A DNA stretch of 64,000 nucleotides from Alteromonas indica. Its GTDB lineage: Bacteria; Pseudomonadota; Gammaproteobacteria; Enterobacterales; Alteromonadaceae. Within the stretch, counting starts at the first letter, position 1; each line of letters starts with the position of its first letter. The notes beneath the pieces were generated by a model that made no database searches, was not told the DNA's origin, and worked only from the letters and a program-made list of their open reading frames with translations. The DNA is taken from the NCBI GenBank assembly GCA_003056425.1, contig PYVY01000001.1:1-64000 (forward strand). Direction: 5' to 3'. Both the position numbers and the translations under genes were made by a program. Shown piece by piece: positions 38,050 through 46,402 of the stretch.

Positions 38050-39405
38050 TCAACTCGCTTTTTTGGTGGGTCGTGCCTGGAACGTGAATAACGCCATGAC
38101 TTCCAGATGTCGGGTGTAGGGGAACATTTCTATCAATCCTATTTTTTCGACGGTATACCCGGCCTCCAACAAATAGCCGGCATCGCGGGTAAAACTGCTC
38201 GGATTGCAAGAAACATACAAAACCTGCTCAACCGGCGCGCCCGCAAGGGCCTGACATACTGTTGAAGCGCCCTCGCGGGAGGGATCCAAAACCATTTTGT
38301 CAAAATTAACTGCCAGTGCACCCTGCACTGCAGCAGCATCATTTAAATCCAGTTGACACCAGTCTATAGACGCGATGCCCTGTTCCTGTGCATTCGCCTG
38401 CCCTTTATGCACCATAGCGGCCACCCCCTCCACGGCTTGCACCTGCGCGCAACGGCGAGCCAGTGACAAACTGAAATTTCCCAGGCCGGCAAACCAGTCG
38501 GCTATCACATCGTGGGGTTGCGGATCCAGCCAGTGCATTGCCTGAGCTATCATCGCCTGGTTAACCTGACGATTAACCTGCACAAAATCTTGCGGTGCCG
38601 GGGTTAAGTATAAATCATCTTCAGTATAGCAGCGTAGCGTTGCATGGTGGTGCAATAAGCGCTGTTGGCCGTGGCTATCTTCAAGCACCACATTACACCC
38701 ATGTTCAACACCAAAATCTTGCCAGGCGTTTAACATGGCATCGCTGAGATCCCGGCTGGTATTAATACTTACCTCAACTACGTTATCGCCGGCTAAAAGA
38801 TGCAAGTGACCAAGATGCCGGCTATTGGCAAACGCGTTAAGCAACGTTTTTAGCGGTTTAATAAGCTGCTGTAATTCGCTGACTAATACCGGACACTGGG
38901 GGATGTCCACAATATTTTTACTACCTTGTTGCCGGTATCCCAGACGCACTTGGCCGGGTTGGCGCCCGTCAATCGCCAGCCGGGCTTTACGCCGATAGGC
39001 GGGCCGCGGGCCAGTCAAAGGCGGCTGCCACGGTAAATCGGTTAACTTAAGCTGGTGTCGCCAGTAGTCGGCCATGGCTTGCTGGCGTTCCTGCAAGGCA
39101 TAGTCTGGGTCTGCATGCTGTAACTGACATCCACCACACTGCTGATAGACCGGACAAAAAGGTTGACGACGGTAGGGACTTCCCTGCGTCACTTGCTTGA
39201 CCGACGCGCGGGCCATTTGCTTTTGGCTAGAGGTTATCTTTGCCTTTACTTGTTCGCCGGGTAACGCCCCTTCAACAAACAATATCGGCTTATGCCCACG
39301 GCATACCCCCACCCCGTTCATATCTAAGACATCCACTGTAACCGGTGTAATGGCTTTGGTAGACGCGGCGGCGGTTTTTCTCGCCGGCTTGTAGAAACTG
39401 ACCAT
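38050..39405 (-). CDS. rlmD: 23S rRNA (uracil-1939-C5)-methyltransferase RlmD
   Basis: This is a SAM-dependent enzyme making m5U1939 in 23S rRNA. The 451-residue protein has an N-terminal TRAM domain and the 4Fe-4S cysteines C84, C90, C93 and the Cys in DIPQCPVL. A class-I methyltransferase core follows (DWFAGLGNFSLSLA) with the catalytic Cys in VLYVSCNPSSFTRD. It lies immediately upstream of relA, six bases apart, as in E. coli. Confidence 0.96.
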   Translation of the reverse strand: MVSFYKPARKTAAASTKAITPVTVDVLDMNGVGVCRGHKPILFVEGALPGEQVKAKITSSQKQMARASVKQVTQGSPYRRQPFCPVYQQCGGCQLQHADPDYALQERQQAMADYWRHQLKLTDLPWQPPLTGPRPAYRRKARLAIDGRQPGQVRLGYRQQGSKNIVDIPQCPVLVSELQQLIKPLKTLLNAFANSRHLGHLHLLAGDNVVEVSINTSRDLSDAMLNAWQDFGVEHGCNVVLEDSHGQQRLLHHHATLRCYTEDDLYLTPAPQDFVQVNRQVNQAMIAQAMHWLDPQPHDVIADWFAGLGNFSLSLARRCAQVQAVEGVAAMVHKGQANAQEQGIASIDWCQLDLNDAAAVQGALAVNFDKMVLDPSREGASTVCQALAGAPVEQVLYVSCNPSSFTRDAGYLLEAGYTVEKIGLIEMFPYTRHLEVMALFTFQARPTKKAS

Positions 39406-39423
39406 AGTTATATTCGCAAGTTG

Positions 39424-39801
39424 TTAGTTTTCCAGGATGACTGTGGCCACCGCGTAGTGCTGCTCGTCAGAAATCGAAACATGGCTATGTATAATGCCAC
39501 GCGCCGTACACTGGCTGGCAAAGCCATCGCTAAAGATTAAATAAGGCGCGCCGCCAGGATGGTTCAGCACTTGGATGTGCTGCCAGCCCACTCCGTTACC
39601 AATACCCGTACCCAGGGCCTTGACCGCCGCCTCCTTAGCTGCAAACCGTTTTGCCAGATATCGCGCAGGCTCTTTATGCACGTTATAAAAGGCTAACTCT
39701 TCACGCGTTAAGATACGCTGCGCTAATTTGCCACTACGCTCAAGTTGCGCAGCAATCCGGGCTATCTCTACGATGTCTGTGCCCATTCCAATAATGGCCA
39801 T
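39424..39801 (-). CDS. acpS: Holo-[acyl-carrier-protein] synthase AcpS
   Basis: AcpS attaches the 4'-phosphopantetheine arm of coenzyme A to acyl carrier protein, needed for fatty-acid synthesis. The 125-residue enzyme has the two metal and CoA motifs GTDIVEIARI and KRFAAKEAAVKALGTGIG. It starts two bases after the pdxJ stop, the normal pdxJ-acpS pair. Confidence 0.97.
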   Translation of the reverse strand: MAIIGMGTDIVEIARIAAQLERSGKLAQRILTREELAFYNVHKEPARYLAKRFAAKEAAVKALGTGIGNGVGWQHIQVLNHPGGAPYLIFSDGFASQCTARGIIHSHVSISDEQHYAVATVILEN

Positions 39802-39803
39802 CG

Positions 39804-40559
39804 TTAACGTTCTATCAGGCTGCTTAAACGTGCTTCCTGCATTAATTTGCGCATATCAGCCACGGCCGTATGCAAGCCATCAAATGCTGCCCGGGCAATA
39901 ATGGCATGGCCAATGTTCAGCTCAATTATTTCGCCGATAGCCGCCACTGGCTTAACATTATGATAGTGCAAACCATGTCCGGCATTCACCTTTATCCCGG
40001 CTTGGTGAGCATAGGCTATACCGTCTTTTAAACGGGCCAGTTCTGCCATCGCCTGCGCTTCGCTGACCGCATCTGCGTATTGTCCGGTATGAATTTCAAT
40101 GAATGGGGCTTGGCACTGAAACGCAGCATCAATTTGATTTTTGTCGGCATCAATAAACAAAGAAACCAGAATACCCGCCTCAGCTAACTGCCCGCATGCG
40201 GCTTTAATCTGAGGCAAATTACCCGCTACATCTAGGCCACCTTCGGTGGTTAGCTCTTGGCGCTTTTCGGGTACCAAACAACAGAAAGTTGGTTTGACCT
40301 GCTCAGCAATGGCAAGCATTTCGTCGGTGACGGCCATTTCCAGGTTTAGTCGGGTATTTATGGTTTGCGCAAGAAGATGCACATCACGATCTTTGATATG
40401 CCGCCGATCTTCTCGCAAATGTACGGTGATACCATCGGCACCGGCACGCTCGGCAATATCGGCGGCGTGAACCGGATCAGGATAAGACGTGCCACGTGCA
40501 TTACGCAAAGTAGCGATGTGGTCAATATTAACGCCTAGAAAAATCTCGTTCATGGTCAC
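39804..40559 (-). CDS. pdxJ: Pyridoxine 5'-phosphate synthase PdxJ
   Basis: PdxJ condenses 1-deoxyxylulose 5-phosphate with 3-amino-2-oxopropyl phosphate, the last ring-closing step of de novo vitamin B6 synthesis. PdxA, which makes the second substrate, is also in this window (50012). The 251-residue TIM barrel shows [22 protein letters not shown] and [12 protein letters not shown]. Either of two Met codons at the N-terminus could start it. Confidence 0.97.
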   Translation of the reverse strand: MTMNEIFLGVNIDHIATLRNARGTSYPDPVHAADIAERAGADGITVHLREDRRHIKDRDVHLLAQTINTRLNLEMAVTDEMLAIAEQVKPTFCCLVPEKRQELTTEGGLDVAGNLPQIKAACGQLAEAGILVSLFIDADKNQIDAAFQCQAPFIEIHTGQYADAVSEAQAMAELARLKDGIAYAHQAGIKVNAGHGLHYHNVKPVAAIGEIIELNIGHAIIARAAFDGLHTAVADMRKLMQEARLSSLIER

Positions 40560-40618
40560 TTTGGGTTATTGAAAAGACTGCTTTTCAGTGTACCAAAAAT
40601 CTAACCGGGTAGCAGATT

Positions 40619-41308
40619 TTAGCGAAATAATTCACGGCTTTTAAGTGGTTTACCACCCAGCAGCGGCAGCAGAGCCTGCCGCGAAATCAGTTTGCCCGCC
40701 TGGCGCGCAGCATTACTCCATTCCCCCTGGGCCATGGCCAGTACCGCATGGCCAGGAAAGCTATGCTTTTCGCCTGGCTGGCGAGCCAACACAATGCCTA
40801 ATTCCTGGGCAAATTTATACCATTGCTCCGGCTCAATAGCAGCTCCGGTAGTGGCATCGCTAAACCAGTCGGGTAGCTGGCCCATTTCATCAAGCAGCGC
40901 AAACTCAAACTCGCGCAGCGGTACATCCGGGGTTGCGGTGCTCACCAGCGCCTCTAAAGTTTGCTGGTAATAGTTGAATAAACTTTCACTGGCTAAGCCA
41001 GCGGGCATAACGCGGCTTACCAGTTCATTGACATACATTGCGCAGAACAGTGCTTTACCCTGTAATAATACCGACCGCCCAGCACTTTCTATTTGCGCCA
41101 GATTTTTCAATTCAGACTTACCAGAAAGTACTACCGAGACAGGGCCAAACGGTTGCAGCAGACTCTTTCGGTCGCCTTTACTGTTTTTGACGCCTTTGGC
41201 TACCGCCCTCACTACACCGGCTTCCAGGGTAAAAAAGTCAACCAGGTAGCTGGTTTCACGATACGCCCTGCGGTGTAACACAAAGGCTTGTAACCAATTG
41301 GCTTTCAT
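40619..41308 (-). CDS. recO: DNA repair protein RecO
   Basis: RecO binds SSB-coated single strands and helps RecR load RecA in gap repair. The 229-residue protein has an N-terminal OB fold (LQAFVLHRRAYRETSYLVDFFT) and the helical domain with ALFCAMYVNELVSR. The gene precedes pdxJ-acpS in transcription order, as in many gammaproteobacteria. The usual upstream partners era and rnc are not present. Confidence 0.92.
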   Translation of the reverse strand: MKANWLQAFVLHRRAYRETSYLVDFFTLEAGVVRAVAKGVKNSKGDRKSLLQPFGPVSVVLSGKSELKNLAQIESAGRSVLLQGKALFCAMYVNELVSRVMPAGLASESLFNYYQQTLEALVSTATPDVPLREFEFALLDEMGQLPDWFSDATTGAAIEPEQWYKFAQELGIVLARQPGEKHSFPGHAVLAMAQGEWSNAARQAGKLISRQALLPLLGGKPLKSRELFR

Positions 41309-41343
41309 TGTTCTACCTGCTCTGACATACCCGCGTTATCGGC

Positions 41344-41619
41344 TTAAGCGCGTTTAATCCGCACCACTTTCATCTGTTCAAAGCTCACCCCGGCAATTTC
41401 TTCACTATGCGCGTAGTAGGTTAGGTTCACACTGGCCCCTTTAAGGGATTGATAGCGCTGCTTGCGACGATAGACAAAGGGCACGTCATAGCCTTGTAAC
41501 ATGAGGGTATGGCGAATCCAGTCACCATCATCACGCTGCACATGCGACACCACTTTCCCGCATTCAAAGTGGTTTAATTTACGATGACGACCGGTAAGTT
41601 TTTTCGGATCAGTGTCCAT
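41344..41619 (-). CDS. Conserved-looking small protein of unknown function
   Basis: This is a soluble basic protein of about 91 residues starting MDTDPKKLTGRHRKLNHFECGKVV. It has a beta-rich centre (WIRHTLMLQGYDVPFVYRRKQRYQSLKGASVNLTYYA) and a closing FEQMKVVRIKRA. It contains one Cys, no signal peptide and no membrane segment. The start overlaps the recJ stop region, so it is translated with recJ; it lies between recJ and recO. In E. coli prfB and lysS follow recJ, so this position differs. Coding quality looks good, but I do not recognise the family. Confidence 0.75.
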   Translation of the reverse strand: MDTDPKKLTGRHRKLNHFECGKVVSHVQRDDGDWIRHTLMLQGYDVPFVYRRKQRYQSLKGASVNLTYYAHSEEIAGVSFEQMKVVRIKRA

Positions 41620-43336
41620 GTGGGGCAAGCTCCTGTATCAGTAATTGCACGGTTTCACGCCCTCTAAATACATTTACATCCAACTGGTAAGCCAGCTCTA
41701 CGCGCGTTATCGATTCATCTGGCCATACGTTTGTATCAACGTTGAAGGCAATAGCATCGACTTCCTGCCCGCCGTTTACCCGCAGCGCCAGTTTCAGATG
41801 TTGACCTTTCAGCAACCGCTGGTGCACCACCTCAAAAACCCCATCAAATAAAGGAGCTTCAAATCCCTGTCCAAACGGTACCGCCTGGCGCAGTAAACGG
41901 GCCAGCGGGAGCGTAACTTCATCATCGCTTAGTTCGCCATCGGTCATGATGGTGTCCTGAACCCCGGCGGTCGCTAAATGGCGGCTGACAACCTGATAAA
42001 AAAGTGCCTCAAAGGTTTCTAGGGCAGTCACCGGCAAGGATAACCCGGCAGCCATAGCATGGCCGCCAAACTTAGGAATAAGCCCCGGCTGCTGGGCATT
42101 AATTTCTTCCAGTACATCGCGAATGTGTACCCCTGGCACGGAACGGGCAGAGCCTTTGATGACGTGTTCGTCCTGATGAGCAAAAGCAATAGCCGGCCGT
42201 TTGTATTTTTCTTTCATCCGGCCTGCCACAATGCCAATGACCCCTTGGTGAAAGTCTTTATTATAAAGCACCAGGGCTGGCGGCATACTGGCTTGTTCAA
42301 GGGTGATTGCAGCAATAGCCTGTTCGGCTTCTTGCTTCATTTCACTTTCAATAGACTTACGCTGCTGGTTTAGCTGGTCCAGCTCGCTAGCCATGAAGCG
42401 TGCCTGCATTGGGTCTTCACACAACAAGCATTCTATACCCAGTGCCATGTCGTCCAACCGGCCTGCCGCATTTAACCTGGGGCCAGCTACGAAGCCCAAA
42501 TCAGTGGCGGTGATATGGGCTAACTCTTTACCTGCCACTTCAAACAGCGCTTTAATACCGGGACGACATTTCCCGGCCCGGATACGCTGCAAACCCTGAT
42601 GCACTAAAATACGGTTATTTTTATCCAGCACGACGACATCCGCTACCGTGCCCACGGCAACAATATCGAGCAAATCAGCCAGGTTGGGGGCGCGTCGTTC
42701 AACCGTATCAAACCAGTTTTTAGCCTGTAACCGGGCTCTTATAGCCAGCATCAGGTAAAATGCCACGCCTACCCCTGCAAGATGTTTTGATAAAAATTCA
42801 CAGCCAGGTTGGTTAGGATTTACTATCGCATCAGCATTTGGTAGCTGTGCGCCAGGTAAGTGATGATCGGTAACAATTACGGTGGCACCACGGGCTTTAG
42901 CACGCGCCACACCGGGCAGACAAGCAATGCCGTTGTCTACCGTTACAATAACCTGCGCCCCTTCATCACAGGCAATATCTACAATTTGTTCACTGAGACC
43001 ATAGCCAAAATCAAACCGGTTGGGGACCAGATAAGAGATCTCTTGTAAGCCCATCTGGCGTAGCGCTAACATACAAATTGCGGTACTGGTGGCCCCGTCG
43101 GCATCAAAGTCGCCAACAATGACTACCTTTTGTTGCTTTTCGATAGCCTCGCACATTAGCTGAGCCGCTTGTTCAATACCGGTCAGTTGCTGGTAATGGT
43201 GTAAGCCTTGAGCTGTGGTTTCCAATTCTTCAAGGCTGGTAATAGCGCGGCCGCGGTAAACCCGGTCCAGCACAGGGTGAAGAGTATTACATAGAGGCGC
43301 AGCGCTGATTGTGCGCCGGACGATTGGCAGTCCCAT
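41609..43336 (-). CDS. recJ: Single-stranded-DNA-specific exonuclease RecJ
   Basis: RecJ is a 5'-3' single-strand exonuclease in recombination and mismatch repair. The 575-residue protein has the DHH-family motifs VVIVGDFDADGATSTAI, VTDHHLPG and the NAAGRLDDM / GGHAMAAG (DHHA1) segments. All acidic metal ligands look intact. It is downstream of dsbC and xerD in the same direction, as in E. coli. Confidence 0.97.
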   Translation of the reverse strand: MGLPIVRRTISAAPLCNTLHPVLDRVYRGRAITSLEELETTAQGLHHYQQLTGIEQAAQLMCEAIEKQQKVVIVGDFDADGATSTAICMLALRQMGLQEISYLVPNRFDFGYGLSEQIVDIACDEGAQVIVTVDNGIACLPGVARAKARGATVIVTDHHLPGAQLPNADAIVNPNQPGCEFLSKHLAGVGVAFYLMLAIRARLQAKNWFDTVERRAPNLADLLDIVAVGTVADVVVLDKNNRILVHQGLQRIRAGKCRPGIKALFEVAGKELAHITATDLGFVAGPRLNAAGRLDDMALGIECLLCEDPMQARFMASELDQLNQQRKSIESEMKQEAEQAIAAITLEQASMPPALVLYNKDFHQGVIGIVAGRMKEKYKRPAIAFAHQDEHVIKGSARSVPGVHIRDVLEEINAQQPGLIPKFGGHAMAAGLSLPVTALETFEALFYQVVSRHLATAGVQDTIMTDGELSDDEVTLPLARLLRQAVPFGQGFEAPLFDGVFEVVHQRLLKGQHLKLALRVNGGQEVDAIAFNVDTNVWPDESITRVELAYQLDVNVFRGRETVQLLIQELAPHGH

Positions 43337-43402
43337 AGGGCGATATCACCTTAGCATTGACGGTTAAACCAGGTTCTATGATAACGCTTATACCGAATGA
43401 TA

Positions 43403-43430
43403 TGTAGCCTGATCGGAACGTCAGGCTACA
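43403..43430. other. 10-bp perfect inverted repeat between dsbC and recJ
   Basis: TGTAGCCTGA and TCAGGCTACA surround an eight-base loop. There is no T-run on either side, so it could be a factor-assisted terminator, an mRNA-stability hairpin or an operator for recJ. Confidence 0.5.
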
Positions 43431-43440
43431 TTATGGTTAG

Positions 43441-44166
43441 TTAACCGGCATTATCGAGTGCCTGGGCGAGCACCCCGGCGGGCTGATAACCTGGAATTAA
43501 TGTGCCGTCTTCTAAAATAATGTTGGGCGTACCATTCACCCCTATCGACTGACCAAATTCAAATTGCTCAGCAATGTTGTTATCACAACTGGCTTGCGCA
43601 ACTTTTTTATCCTGCTTGGCGGCGGTTAAGGCCTGTTTAGGATCTTTGGCACACCATACCGAGACCATGTCGTCATAGACCGGCGTGGCTAACCCGGAAC
43701 GTGGAAATGCCAGGTAATGCACAGAAATACCCAACGCATTTAACTGTTCAATTTCTTTGTGCATTTTACGGCAATAGCCACAAGTGATATCGGTGAACAC
43801 GGTAATAACATGTTTCTCATCCTTGGCATTAAACTGAATAGCCGAGTCACTGAACTTTTTCACACCATCAAGGCGCATCTCCGCCAGCGCATTTTCTGTC
43901 ACATTGGCCATATCATTGTCCATATCGAAAATTCGCGCCTGCATAAAATAGCGGCCATCATCTGAGATATAAAACAAGCCTTTATCAGAGGTAACCTGTA
44001 GCAATCCCGGTATTTGAGCCTCGCTGATAGCCCGTACCTTCAGCCCCAGCTGGTTTTCCAGCTTTTGCTCAACCGCCTTGGTGTTTTCCAGGGTTTGAGC
44101 CTGACTCAACAAACTTGTAATTAGTAATGTAGCAACCGAAGCCATCTTTATTATACGTTGAAACAC
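43441..44166 (-). CDS. dsbC: Thiol:disulfide isomerase DsbC
   Basis: This periplasmic homodimer shuffles wrong disulfides, kept reduced by DsbD. It is relevant to LptD, which needs non-consecutive disulfides. The 241-residue precursor has a signal peptide ending near SLLSQA, an N-terminal dimerisation domain, and a thioredoxin domain with active site C129-G-Y-C132. GTG 44166 follows AAGGAGTAAGT, a strong ribosome site. It is between xerD and recJ, as in E. coli. Confidence 0.96.
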   Translation of the reverse strand: MFQRIIKMASVATLLITSLLSQAQTLENTKAVEQKLENQLGLKVRAISEAQIPGLLQVTSDKGLFYISDDGRYFMQARIFDMDNDMANVTENALAEMRLDGVKKFSDSAIQFNAKDEKHVITVFTDITCGYCRKMHKEIEQLNALGISVHYLAFPRSGLATPVYDDMVSVWCAKDPKQALTAAKQDKKVAQASCDNNIAEQFEFGQSIGVNGTPNIILEDGTLIPGYQPAGVLAQALDNAG

Positions 44167-44278
44167 ACTTACTCCTTAAATTGTGGCAATACTTGTGCAG
44201 ACCGGGCCTGCTACCAACATCTTTCATTAAATTGATACTACCACAGACTGTGTTGCTGAAAAGTGAACACGCGTTCAA

Positions 44279-45193
44279 TCACCCTCTGGGGTGATGATTA
44301 GCAATTAAATTCTGCAACCGCTCAGTTGCCACATGAGTATAAATTTGTGTGGTTGACAGATCGCTGTGGCCCAACAACATTTGTACCACCCGCAAGTCTG
44401 CGCCGTGGTTAAGCAGATGCGTAGCAAAAGCATGCCGTAACGTATGCGGTGATAAAGGCTGGGTTATCCCGGCCCGAATCGCATATTCCTTAATCCGGTG
44501 CCAAAATGTCTGGCGGGTCATTTGTTGCGACCGAAGGCTTAAAAAGAGCACGTCGCTAGGCGCTTTTAGCAACTGGGGCCGGGCCTGGCGCAAATAAGTG
44601 GCAATCCAGTCAATCGCGTCTTCGCCTAAAGGCACTAACCGTTCTTTTTCACCCTTGCCGGTCACTCTGACCACGCCCTGCTGTACATTGACCTGGTCAA
44701 GCCGTAACCCTACCAGCTCGCTGACCCGCAGCCCCGTGGCGTACAACACCTCCAGCATACAGCGATCGCGACATTCTATAGGATCTTCAGTATCCGGGGC
44801 CTGAAGCAAGTCATCCACCTGCTGCTCGCTGAGCGAGGCCGGCAGACGTTGCTGAATTTTGGGATTGCTTAGGGCCGACACCGGGTTGTCGGTACGTAAC
44901 TGGCTAACAATCATAAACTGGTAAAACGAGCGCATGGCACTCATGGCGCGCTGCGTACTGCGCGCGGATAACCCCGCGTCGTGGCGCTGCCAAAGATAAT
45001 CCTGAATGATTTCTGTGGTCAACTGGCCGATGTCATCCTGCCCTACGCTGGTACAAAATAATGCCAGCTTGGTCAAATCGGTACGATAGCTTTGCTGAGT
45101 ATGCTCGCTCAGGCCTTTTTCCAGCCACAACATGTCAATAAAGCGGTTAATATGCCGCGCGCTTTGTTCACTGACCACATGATTAGCTGACAA
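44279..45193 (-). CDS. xerD: Tyrosine recombinase XerD
   Basis: XerD with XerC resolves chromosome dimers at dif under FtsK control. The 304-residue protein has a SAM-like N-terminal domain and the catalytic domain with Arg in YATGLRVSELVGL, His-x-x-Arg in PHTLRHAFATHLL, and the Tyr in LGHSDLSTTQIYTHV. It begins with TTG directly after the djlA TGA, indicating coupled translation. The dsbC-recJ neighbourhood supports XerD over XerC. Confidence 0.95.
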   Translation of the reverse strand: MSANHVVSEQSARHINRFIDMLWLEKGLSEHTQQSYRTDLTKLALFCTSVGQDDIGQLTTEIIQDYLWQRHDAGLSARSTQRAMSAMRSFYQFMIVSQLRTDNPVSALSNPKIQQRLPASLSEQQVDDLLQAPDTEDPIECRDRCMLEVLYATGLRVSELVGLRLDQVNVQQGVVRVTGKGEKERLVPLGEDAIDWIATYLRQARPQLLKAPSDVLFLSLRSQQMTRQTFWHRIKEYAIRAGITQPLSPHTLRHAFATHLLNHGADLRVVQMLLGHSDLSTTQIYTHVATERLQNLIANHHPRG

Positions 45194-46024
45194 TCAGAAA
45201 CCCCGACGCTCTTTTATCAGCTCATAAGCTGCTTGAATATCCTGGGTTTTATTTTTAGCCATTTCTAATGCCTGTTTGGGTAACCCTTTTGACGCCAGTT
45301 TGTCCGGATGATGCTCTGACATACGCTTACGATACGCCCGTTTTATGGTTTTTTCGTCATCCTGCTCACTTACCCCGATAATTTTGTAAGCATCTTCCAA
45401 AGACTGAGTCTGGGTATACCCTTCGTTGGCGGTGCGGCCCTGTCCACCGCGCTGGCGAAAACGCAATTCAGCATCATACGCGGCTAACAGGTAATCCAAA
45501 TCCTGCCGTTTAAAACTAAGCGCCCGTGCCACCTTTTCCAGCACTTTGTACTCGGCTTTAGAAACATTGCCATCAGCAAACGCCGCCTGAATCAGAATTT
45601 CCAGGAACACCTGCAAAATATCCCGCCGTCCGTGACAGTTCTCATAAAGGCTGGTCAGCGTATCAACGATAGGGTAATCAGCGGCTTTACCTTCGCGAAA
45701 CGCTTCTTGTGCTTCACGGCGGGCGTCGTCCTGTAGTTGCATCTCATCCATTAAGGTGGTGGCCACCTGGATTTCGCGCGGTGTAACCTGGCCATCTGAT
45801 TTGGCCAGATGCCCAAGCGCAGCAAACAGACTATGAAAGAAAATAGCCTGTTGCTTGATGCCAGACTGGTCGGTAAAAAAACGGCCAAATCCACCCATTT
45901 TGTTAAAGTCCTGGCTGTAAGCTCGGTCAAACAGATGGCCGACAATTACGCCCAATATCGCGCCGGGAATCTTTAAGAACATAAACCCAAAAACCAGTCC
46001 CAGTAATTTGCCCCAAAATGGCAT
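45194..46024 (-). CDS. djlA: Co-chaperone DjlA (membrane-anchored J-domain protein)
   Basis: DjlA stimulates DnaK at the inner membrane and affects envelope stress signalling in E. coli. The 276-residue protein has an N-terminal hydrophobic Gly-rich helix (LLGLVFGFMFLKIPGAILGV), a TerB-like middle domain with EIQVATTLMDEM, and a C-terminal J domain with the HPD triad in MSEHHPDKLASKG. In E. coli it neighbours lptD, as here, where it is divergent from lptD. Confidence 0.94.
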   Translation of the reverse strand: MPFWGKLLGLVFGFMFLKIPGAILGVIVGHLFDRAYSQDFNKMGGFGRFFTDQSGIKQQAIFFHSLFAALGHLAKSDGQVTPREIQVATTLMDEMQLQDDARREAQEAFREGKAADYPIVDTLTSLYENCHGRRDILQVFLEILIQAAFADGNVSKAEYKVLEKVARALSFKRQDLDYLLAAYDAELRFRQRGGQGRTANEGYTQTQSLEDAYKIIGVSEQDDEKTIKRAYRKRMSEHHPDKLASKGLPKQALEMAKNKTQDIQAAYELIKERRGF

Positions 46025-46402
46025 TATCGCGTTCCCCTTGATGATAATCTGGCCAGTGTTATTCAGTGTATACTGGCGTTCTATAAAGCACTGCTGAGTA
46101 TATTACTACGTTACCAATGCTCATTATGCTGATAATTTAACGCTTCTAAAGAGCGGAATCGAATGAAGTGTTGTAAATTTACGATTAAATATGCCGTTTT
46201 CATGCAGTTTAATCTCCTTTTTTTACTGCCGATGGTTGGTTATTGATTCAGAAGTGCTTAGAATTAGCGGCTGTTTATACCTACGTCAGCCGGGAAGCTG
46301 GCGTGAAGACACCGTAATGGACAGCAATCACGCTGCTTACTTACCTTTTGTGAGTGAGTAAGTACAAACGAACAGTACCACTAACAGGCCATTCACCTTC
46401 GC
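46025..46402. other. Divergent promoter region of djlA and lptD
   Basis: 378 bases with no coding frame I can assign. In E. coli lptD is controlled by sigma-E. I looked for a GAACTT-N16-TCTGA pattern and did not find a convincing match. Confidence 0.45.
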
